Source of the DNA: Toxoplasma gondii ME49 | Lineage: Eukaryota; Apicomplexa; Conoidasida; Eucoccidiorida; Sarcocystidae | Reading direction: 5' to 3' | NCBI RefSeq assembly: GCF_000006565.2 | Contig: NC_031475.1 | Coordinates: 682,001 to 746,000, forward strand | Length of the DNA stretch: 64,000 nt | Part shown: positions 54,867 through 64,000 of the stretch, in pieces | How the letters are laid out: every line of letters starts with the position of its first letter | Numbering within the stretch: position 1 is the stretch's first letter | Program-made: the position numbers and the translations under genes | The notes under the pieces: model-generated | What the model was told of the DNA's origin: nothing | Database searches by the model: none | Seen by the model: only the letters and a program-made list of their open reading frames with translations

Positions 54867-57657
54867 GTCGGGGATTCAGGACTCGTGCGAGGCAATGGGC
54901 GGCGAACGGGGAAAGGAGAATCCTTTTGCCTGCGAGAAGCGAGAACGACGGACCAGAAAAGCCAGAAGAGAGCGGAGAAAACGAAGTGAGAACGTGGAAG
55001 AGAACGGAGAGTGGAGCAAACGCGGGAGAAGAAAAGCGTGCGTTCGGAAAATCGAGTCGAGAAAACACTCAACGCGGAACCTCTCTGCATGCATGCATCC
55101 GGACGAAAAAAACAAGTGTCGATTCCTGAAAATGAATAGAAAGCCTCCATATATCCCTCTATCCCAACAAGTACAAATACATAAATACGAGTACGTGCGT
55201 GTGTAGGCAAAGGAAAGAAGCTCTGTCGCTGAGGTGGAAAAGTCACGATCGTCAGAAAACAACACAGCACTTGGATTCTTACGCCTTCTGCGGTCATCAG
55301 ACAAGAAAGCTCGAATTTCGTCGGCTGCTTCTCCTTTTCTGGAGAAGCATCGTTAGCCACTTTGTTCCTCGTGAACTAGATCGCCGCAGCGACTGCATGA
55401 AACACAAAAGAGAAAGATCGGAAAATTTCGGAGGTTCTTCCTCAAAAAGCAAACCCCGAGGCTAAAAGAAGAAGCCGGACCCGTCCACAGCCTTGCACAT
55501 TGCGTGTGACTTTGCATGGCAGAAGTAGTAGGTTTTCGCCCGGCGTTCATTCGCTGGATGAAGACCCGATGTTCCGTTTCGTTTCTGACTACTCAGGATA
55601 AATAGAAGTGTATATTCAGCTTCCTTCTGCGTCGACTACAACCTTGGGGGACACAGAGGGGATCCAACCGCGTTTCGAGCTAGGGTAGAAGAAGGCCTCC
55701 TTTCTGAGGCGTTCACTGCGACTTTTACACTCGTGGGTTTGCTTTGTAGAAAGCTGTCTCTTCGATGGCGCACTGGAGCGATTTGCCGGTGGGATGAAGA
55801 GGCATTTCTCTGTTTCCTGACCTCGTCCTTCCCCCAGCTTCTTGTCTTGCGTGGCAGCTTCGATACCAAAGAAGCGACGGAAGAGCCCCTCATACATTTT
55901 TGCAGCCCCAAGCGGCAGATTTGCTGAGAAGCCTGTAGTTGCCTAAGCGGCGATTCACAAGGTCAAGGAAAGCAATTTTTTTTCGCGAGAAAACAATTAC
56001 AGAGAAGCGAAACGGACCTCAGACGCCAATCGTGGCAGCTGCAGTCTCCCAGTCGTAGAGTTCGACTCCTCAGATGACAGCGGTTCATCCAAGTCAGTTC
56101 TCGACTCTGATTGACACGACAATGTTGAGTAGAACCGGATGTGACGAAAGTTGTCACGATGGAAAGGAGAAAATCAATTCGAGAAATGCGCACATTCTCG
56201 AACAAACGGTTTATTTCTCGACACCGTGCATTGTTTCAAGATCAGCGGCGAAAGCTCAGCTACTGACTCAGTTCTCGAGAGGTCTGTATATTTTCCAGAT
56301 CTGCGTTCGATTGCATTTTCTAAGACCACTTCGTTTAGTTATCATTTCCAATATAGAGACCGTTTACAGGTTATTCCTTCACCGACCAAAGCGCTTATGC
56401 TGAACCACCGACTCTGTCGAATTTTCTGCCCGGCGGAAATGGAAGTGCTCTTCGTGCCGCACAACTGGCTAGAGATGACACTTCAGCTACGATGTCAGGA
56501 GACAACGTCAAAGCTTAGGAGCTCAGGAAATGCTGTCCACCTTATCGAGTATGCGTAGCGGTCGAAGCGGTGAGCACGCAAGGGGTTTCTGAAACTTAGA
56601 CGTCTCACTCTAAAGTTCTTCAAGGAGTCGAGTTTCAGCTGTTGCTTTGTGCGTGCTGCATCGTGCTCTGTGCTGTGTGTGCGTTTCTTCGTCACTGACA
56701 TCGCGCGACACTTGCGCAGGCCATTCCGCACCCGCCTTCGCTCCCGCGGTCTGGGGTGAGTTCACTTTTGGCCACAGTCTGGTGTGGAAAAGCTGAAATG
56801 TCAGGCAGCTTCACTCCACCAACCTGCTCGTGAGCTGCAGCGGCAGCGGTTTTGGCGACTCGGGATGCTTCGCAAGACATCCGGGTATTCGAGTTGAAGT
56901 GTCCACGAGAAAAATGAGAAAAATAGCCAAAGGATTCCCGCCGCGGCTTCAGCAGAGTTCGAACAAATGAAAAGCATTCGAAATGCACACACCTGAAAGA
57001 TCCCCCGCTTCCCTCTCTCCACGCGCGCCCACTTTTCTGCCTGAGACGGAAAAGCGAGAGACAGCGAACCGTGGTCGAGTGGGGAAAGGGACGTAGAAAA
57101 TGGCGAATGATCGTGTGTTGACAGACTGTAAATCGAAAAACATGTCCTTGTATCTTCAGCGCATTTAGCCGCAGATTCGAAGCCTGCTCGCCACCACAAC
57201 TCTACGACAGACGGGTATCTCTGGTTTCTCAGAACTCTGCACCCTTTGTGTTTTTTTCAACGGATTTTTAACCTCCAACTTTGAGAGTTGCTCTCTGCCT
57301 CCCTTGCTCCTGCTCCGCGGTCGTCCTCTCACACCGGCTTCGGCCTGTTTTTGTGATCCTTGTCTCTTCAGGTGCGCCTGCAACTGTGTGTGCGGAGAAA
57401 CAGCGCGCGAGAAAGACGGTTGTCATACTGTCTTTCGCTCTCGGTCCCGACTCCCGCATTCACAGCAGGAGAGCCCAGGCGGAGTCTCCATCGTGTTTCG
57501 CGCGCGTTGGTACACAGCGCTTCATCAAGAAGACGCTTGAAAAGAAGCAACGGTGGAGACTCCACCCACGCGCGCCGCAGTTCCGCCTCGCAGGGGGTGG
57601 AGCAGATCACGCTCCAGAAACGCCAAGTCTCCACACATGCGTCTTCGCCTTCGTTGT
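54867..57657. other. Intergenic: lyase promoter and 3' flank of myosin gene
   Basis: Both neighbours are on the minus strand, so this holds the 3' flank of the myosin gene (right) and the promoter and leader of adenylosuccinate lyase (left). Short frames at about 55620-55910 and 56800-57200 on the minus strand have no domain or splice support. No RNA gene recognised. Confidence 0.4.
55086..55097. promoter_or_regulatory. TGCATGCA-type motif upstream of lyase gene
   Basis: Overlapping palindrome TGCATGCATGCA, about 220 bp upstream of the lyase ATG. TGCATGC elements are enriched in T. gondii promoters, and TGCATGCA is a known ApiAP2 binding motif in related parasites. Function here is inference. 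Confidence 0.3.
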
Positions 57658-60600
57658 CTAGCAAACCTTGATGCCCGCTTGGACGAGTTTTCGGCGAACA
57701 TTCGCGCAAATGCGAGTCGCCGGGACCGCCCGGCCAGTCGACAGTTGCTTTGCCCTTTTCAGAACAGTCATCCCCTCGAACACACCGACGAGAGGCTCCC
57801 AAGCTGACAACGCTTCGCGCTGCAGCCGCACCAACATCTTTGCTGCTTGCGGCTTGAGAAATACCATCGTCTTGCCGAGTGCGTACTCGTCTGGAAAACG
57901 CAGAGAGACACAGACACACCACCCGCACAAGTCCAGTTCACAGAAGACTCGGAGCGACGCCGCGAGCACTCCCGCTGCGTCTTCTGAGCCCCCCAATGTA
58001 TGCAAAATGCACAAAGGGCAGGGGGCTTCAGCCGGCGAGGACAGTTGAAAAACCAGCGTTTGTGTACGCGCCGTGCCAAGGCCGCGACATTCCCTTGAGA
58101 CGTCGCTGTATTGGGGGCCATGTGAGCGAGGGAGCACATTCCTGAAGAGACACTGCCGTCTACGCAGACAGCAGGCACAGTCCCTTGTGGAGGAGGAGCC
58201 GCAAACAGAAGACGAGAAACATGCCGCATCGAAGGCAGCGACCGTTCACCACTCCAAAGCACCCCCGTCACTCTAGCTCGCAGAGACGCTCCACCAGATC
58301 TGTGTGCATTTGCTAGCGGTACACACATCGTTAGACAAGAAGCGAGAGCGTTCTGCCGGCGGGGATTTCTCGTGAAACACTCAGACATGGACCGCCGGGC
58401 TATGACAACCGGCAGAGGAAAAAGCAAACGAAGGAACAGGACCGAAGCGGTCGAGAATGCACAACCAAAAAAAAACAAGGAGAGCCTTGCACATGTGTCA
58501 GCAGCCCCCGCACAAACTTCTGAGCTTGGAGGAAGGGAGGACGAAGGCCGCAACGAGTTAATGGACTCCACACGGTTCGTTTTTTGTTCCGACTTTTCTT
58601 ACAGTCTGTTGGATACGCACAAAGTGAAAAATTCTGAAAAACCAGCAACACGCGTTTGCGTTCCCGCAGACAGTTGAGTTCGAATCCTCTCTGACGAAGT
58701 GCGTTTCGCCCTCTTCTCGCGCGGGGAAAAATTTACAAAAGTCTCTGAAGCTTTTGCCACCGCAGAAATTCTGTTTCCCCGTCTCGCCACAAACGTTCGC
58801 GAAGAGCAGCGACTTTTGAGAAGGAAAAAGGAAAGACGCCCTCTCTCTCTCGCGAAAAAGTCTTACCCGCAGAAATGCTTGTGCTCTTCAACAACTCCAC
58901 ACAGATGGTCTTCGCGTCGGCGCCTGGCTTGTTTGAAACGCCCAGATTGATGAAGCGAAACTGCGCAGCGAACTCCTACAGATCAGCAAAGTCAGAAAAC
59001 AAAAAACAAAATAAAAAACTAAAAAGTGGAGAAATATCCAGACGAAAACCGAGAAACAATGAAAAATAGCGTAGTTGGAATGGAGAAGCAGCAGCGATCT
59101 CTTAAGGAAGAAACGAAATCAAAGCTTCGAAACAACGAACCCCAACAAGAGATCCAGAAAACAAAGAATAAAGATCACATACACAGAAGCAGAGAGACAC
59201 GGAACTGAACTCTTGTTCATGCTTCTTTCGACGGATGCCGCGAGACAGGATACGTGGAGAATGCACTTTGCATGCGTAAAAACAAGGCGTCGTTCTTTAA
59301 GCAGCTTCCACAACTCTCCTTTCGAATCAACCGAAAAGCGGGTGTACTGCGAAAACGGAATTCACATCTGCTTTAATTTCGAAGAAGCGGATTATGACAA
59401 GGTGACACTCTACGTTTCATGAAAACACAGACAGCTTTCTACCTAGGCAATCTCTACAGCCAGACACAAATATGCCATTATTATGCATACGCATACATAT
59501 GCATATAATACAAGCATTTAACGTATATCTGTAGATGCCCATCTTTCTGTCTATCTATCAACCTCCCTCCCTCCCTATCGATCTACCTTACTTTATGCAT
59601 AAACGTATTATATATATATATATATATATATATTCGTGTATGCTTGCATAAACAAGCGACGGGTACATCAAAGTGTGTATTGACAAGAGTGCGTGGAGTA
59701 ATTGTGTCTTTAAAGCACTGGAAGGGCGTGCGACAGTGAACTTGCCTCGAAGGTTCTTCGGTAGGAGAAGGCGAGTTGGCGGAGGTGGAGAGCCTCCAAA
59801 ATCGAGAGTGCATGCAGCTGAATGAGGACCTTGCTGTTCACCCACTTGAGAGGCACCTTGTCGTCGTTCGGTTTGATGCAACGAATGAAGTGAGATTCCG
59901 TTTTCTGAATTACTTCCATCAGCCCCTTGAGCTGCGTCATAAACTGACTTCCGATCAACATGCCTTTTGCCATCTTCCCCTTCTCAACTTTCACGCCCTC
60001 AAATAAGCCGCGAACAACGTCGTTCGTCGACGCCTAAAAATCAAGCAAACCGAACAAAGAAGCGTCTCTCAGCCCGCTTGAAGCACCACAAACACTGTAT
60101 CAACACCGTCGACACATATACACATCCATATCTATCCATATATATATGTATATGAGCGAATGGTTTATAGAGCTCGACGTACACGAATCTACCTGTGTAT
60201 GTATGTATGTATATATATATATATATATATATGGGTGTGTGTGAATGAGGGTATGCATGCAAAGACGCACGCATGTCGAGATATACAGAAATACTTTAAC
60301 CTTGATACCCGTACAGTAGCACGTTGACGTTTTACCCCCATATGCACCGCATATGCCTGAAGGAGTAAAGAAGCAATAGCATGCCCATGCATGGACAGAC
60401 AATCCTTATTGGTTCAAATGTATGTGTGCCGGCTTCTGCTCGCATTCTCACCCGCGTGATTTCGATGATTTCCGGGCGCAGAACGTCTTTGTTTTTGAAA
60501 GCAAAGCCATCGGCGTTGTAGATGACTTTCCCGATGGTGTGAACAACGGTGAACTCCAGACTCTTGGTGTTTTTCGAGGGAATGAAGCACTTGTTCCCCG

Positions 60601-63499
60601 CCAACTTGCTCGCCAAACTCGAGACAAATTTCTCGTCAGTTCCGCTAGGCGAGATGCACTGATCCTCCAAGGCAGCCAAAACCGAAGTTCCTGCAAATGC
60701 GCATCCCCATAACCCCGACTGTCATTCCTAAACAGGTGTACATACGTTTATACATGCGCGTTACATGTCCATACGGGTGTGCAGAAGAATGTAGAAGCAT
60801 CTCATGAGGGGTGTGTAGATCTATCTGCGTGAATGCATGCATATCCTTATGTAGATGCATAGGGAAACAGACGTCGAGGCTTTGAACGCGATCCGTTGAG
60901 CGAAATGAACGCGTTCGGCCTATCTCCTACCTTTTCCCAGAAGGGTTTCAATCAGCTTTTCATTCGTGGTGTATTCAATTTTCTTCGATGAGATGCCTTC
61001 TTTGCTGTAGAGCTGCAGTTCTTTCTCGAAGACAATGTCCGTAAAGTTTCTCTGAGGACAGAAAGCAGAGGCAGCAGCTGTCGTTAGAGAAAGTATGCAG
61101 AGAGGAAAAACATAAAAAACACGCAGAGAAAAAGGAAATATTTCACGCTTCTGTCGCGCTACAAAGAGCGCCCACGCAGGTCTGCATAAACAAGATACTC
61201 CTACGCGCTGGTCCTTCATGAACAGGATCACATATTCCGAACAGAGAGGACACAAATCGATACACGAGATGAACGTCAATGAGACACAAAAAGACCGGCC
61301 TAGATAAAAAACACAGAGACTCGAAAACTGTATCACCTGAGATAAACACAGTCCAACACGCATGCAACACGTTGTATGTGGGGAGGGGTCGCTGATGCTT
61401 TCCCGCATGGTGCCAAAAACTCGCCGCATGCATGCGTTCGGAATGAATCCTGCATGCGCGATCCCTTGACAGAAATAACAGGTCTCTTGGATAACCACCG
61501 TAGATGGTGGAAAAAAAGGGGGATGACGAAAGAAATGAACGGCGCTGCGGCAACAGCGAAAGAGGACACTGTACCTGAAGCACTTCGTTGGTGATGTTAA
61601 TGAACAACTGCTCGAGGGAGTTGTTTTGGAAAACTTCAAAACCGAAGATATCCAGCAGACCTGAAAAACGAAAAGCAATCGGCAGCATCTCGTTCGTAGA
61701 ACAAACAGTCTAAGTACAGATACACACCCATTTCCATGCGTGTACCTGTTCACATGTTCATATTTTCTTCTGTACAGATATTTAGATACACTTTTTGGTA
61801 CAGAATTCACACCGCGAATCAACGAGTAGGACGATGTCCACATGCAGACATCATATATCCAGATGGAGAAGAGGAAATATGTGTGTGTTTAGGTATTTAC
61901 ATTGGCGGGTCCCAGTGCATGAATGCTCTGTATATATGCAGATGTGGTTGACCAGATAAACGTGCTCTGCCATGTGCATGCGTCTCTTCTTCGGCCCTTC
62001 ACCGCACGACTTCGTTCCTCGAGACCTGCTACGCGAGTCCAGAGAGGACCTCGGTGGGGAGAACGCACGACGGATGCACTAATGGAGGTGAAAACAGAGG
62101 CAAAACGTGTGCCACCGAGAACGAACAAGCACCTCGTCGGCAAGGAAAAACTCACGACAAGGACTGTAAAGCTGAGGTCGCGGCCGTTGCTCAGCCAGCA
62201 GAACAACGAGGAGAAACCCCCCCCCCAAAGGCATACCCATAAAGACATCGAACGATCCTCCCTTCGGCTCAATGTCTGCGTTCAGCTTGCGAATAATCCA
62301 CAGAAACAACTGCTCGTACATGCCCTTCGCCAGAGATGCACGCAGCATCTCGGAGTCTGGGACGGTCCACCGACTCTCGATCTTGTTGCTTCCTGAACGG
62401 CGCATAAGGAGACACAGACAACAATGGAAATCCCGGAAAAGAACACAGACTCTGCATTGAAAGAGACACAACATCCTTGTTTCCTCTGTCTATGTGCAAC
62501 TTGGTGCAGGCATTTTTATCTGCTCCGTCCACGGAGTCTCTGCCGGCTGCAACCGAATGTACACAGCCACACATTTCTGCGCCTGCGCTCACACGCGTAC
62601 GGTCGCCTATCGACAAAAAGGATACGTGCATGCGTCTCTGCAGTTACAGTGGGAGAGTCCGCCACTAAATTTGCATGCATGTGTTTACTGCCTGACACAA
62701 GCGAGCCCGACGCCCGCCATGAGCGAGGAAGCTGACACCCGAAACCATTCCTCCAGAGGCATGTACGCGAAAAAGTATCGACACCACAGCACATACGCTC
62801 GCGAACATACACGCACGTATACATACATTTATATATGCATATATTTATTTACAAGCATCTATATTGGTGGACCACTTAGAGAATAGAAGCAGGTGGCTAC
62901 AGCGGCAAACGAAAGTGGAATGCATGGGGAGTTTGCATGAGAAATGCAACAAATCCCGCGAAAAGAGTAAAAAGGGGGCAACCACTCGAGAGCACAAACG
63001 AAGACTAAGACAAAGCGAGGTAGACAGTGTGTTGAAGGACCCTAGACAGAAGTTCAGTGCTGGCCGAGAAGATTCAAATGGCTGAAACACTCTAACCTGC
63101 ATAAGTTGTCTTCACCGTTAGTTCATGCAGAATGCTCGGGTAGTCGAGGAAGAGCAGACTGCATGCATTCCGCAGAGCGGCTTCTGACTCGCCGACGAAG
63201 CATGCGGCGTTCTCGACACCAGCCTCGGTTTTTCCTGAGCAAAGGGGAGACACAAGCAACGCGCGAAGTAGAGTGCAGCGGACGAAAAAGAAATGCAAGA
63301 AGCGCGAAGAAAACGGAAGAAACGAAATACGACGCGACGCATACGGGCTCCATGCAGGAAAAGTCAGACCATGTTCAATCGAACAGCAAGTTCAAGCCCT
63401 AACAAGCATACCCCTCTCTTACTGTGGTACACAAACATCTACACAACTATACAAAGATACTGACATGTTTATGCTCTATAAACCGATAACGCATACGTG

Positions 63500-63531
<32 letters not shown>

Positions 63532-64000
63532 AATAGACAGATAGATAGATAACTGTGAAAAATATAAGCATTTATTTGTCACAGTTTGCTTTGGTCGTTC
63601 CAAATGTTTGAGATATTCTTGGACGCGAGAATGCTGTCCAGATTCTCCGGAGATGTTCTAGAAAGAGAGGTCCATACCAGTAGGCTTGGCATTTCCCATG
63701 AGCAGAACACCCGAGACGATCGACCAGATGGTGCATGTCTCCGTCTCCGTCATGTTCATTGACTCTAATGATTTGACCGTTTGCTCAAAGTCCTCCGTGT
63801 CGACGATCCCTGCAGAAAGCGGAGGGGACACGAAGTGCATGCACCCACGATCCAGCAAGCGAGTCCCGCTCTCACCGTCCTTTCCCGCAACTCCTTTCGT
63901 CTTTTCTTCACCGTCATTTTCTGCTTCACTAGCGGTCGCGTTTGCGTCTTGCACAGTGCGCCCTTTCTGGCGTCTGCGTTCTCACCTGGTGCATCGAGGC
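57658..64000 (-). CDS. Class XIV myosin heavy chain, C-terminal part (MyoA/MyoD type)
   Basis: Actin motor of the apicomplexan class XIV, which powers gliding and related movements. Visible exons (minus): 64000-63986 (partial, ends in LDAPG), 63809-63678, 63234-63097, 62392-62237, 61660-61575, 61053/61051-60931, 60690-60452, 60033-59746, 58975-58867 and 57890-57658, about 504 residues in phase to the stop. Motor landmarks: MNMTETETCTIWSIVSGVLL, then LDIFGFEVFQNNSLEQLFIN (relay region), ALEDQCISPSGTDEKF, FIRCIKPND (actin-binding region), LHALSILEALHLRQLAFSYR (converter start), and GKTMVFLK followed by a short neck. There is no long tail, the form typical of the short class XIVa myosins. It is close to but clearly different from MyoA; MyoD is my best guess by elimination, not proven. 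The intron after 59746 has a GC donor. The ATPase P-loop half lies beyond the right edge. Confidence 0.95.
59610..59632. repeat. (TA)n microsatellite
   Basis: Perfect TA run in the myosin intron that has the GC donor, between exons 60033-59746 and 58975-58867. Confidence 0.9.
60209..60231. repeat. (TA)n microsatellite
   Basis: TA run following a TGTATG repeat in a myosin intron. Confidence 0.9.
63499..63531. repeat. (TA)n microsatellite with TAGA tail
   Basis: TA run followed by a short TAGA repeat, in the myosin intron between exons 63809-63678 and 63234-63097. Confidence 0.9.

Overview
The window looks like nuclear DNA of a coccidian apicomplexan, most likely Toxoplasma gondii or a close sarcocystid (Hammondia, Neospora). 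The evidence is the combination of a rhoptry-type secreted kinase, a class XIV myosin, a CPW-WPC protein and a transporter of the apicomplexan amino-acid transporter type, together with GT..AG introns, long pyrimidine-rich leaders and many (TA)n tracts. The species call is inference; no search was run. Exon joins were worked out by hand from splice signals, frame and family motifs.

Left part (1-6.8 kb): three intron-rich genes with less GC-biased coding sequence. They are the 3' end of an unrecognised cysteine-containing protein (+, enters from the left edge), a five-repeat CPW-WPC protein (-, 14 exons, most introns only 49-72 nt, one 7-nt microexon), and a MerC-domain membrane protein (+, five visible exons). 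The last two are divergently arranged.

Middle part (10.4-34 kb): an intronless MFS transporter (+), a rhoptry-family protein kinase in eight exons (+), an intronless 1058-residue protein with two ubiquitin-interacting motifs (-), and an unrecognised multi-exon gene (-, about 30.4-33.8 kb), again with mostly short introns.

Right part (34.9-64 kb): a 1225-residue coiled-coil protein in ten exons (+), PurB-type adenylosuccinate lyase in nine exons (-), and the C-terminal half of a class XIV myosin (-), which runs off the right edge. These genes have introns of a few hundred to about a thousand nt, with (TA)n tracts in several of them.

The genes do not form one pathway. Adenylosuccinate lyase serves IMP-to-AMP conversion in a parasite that salvages purines. 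The myosin belongs to the motility motor class. The kinase carries a secretory leader, and the two membrane proteins are transport candidates. CPW-WPC proteins are associated in related parasites with the zygote and ookinete surface.
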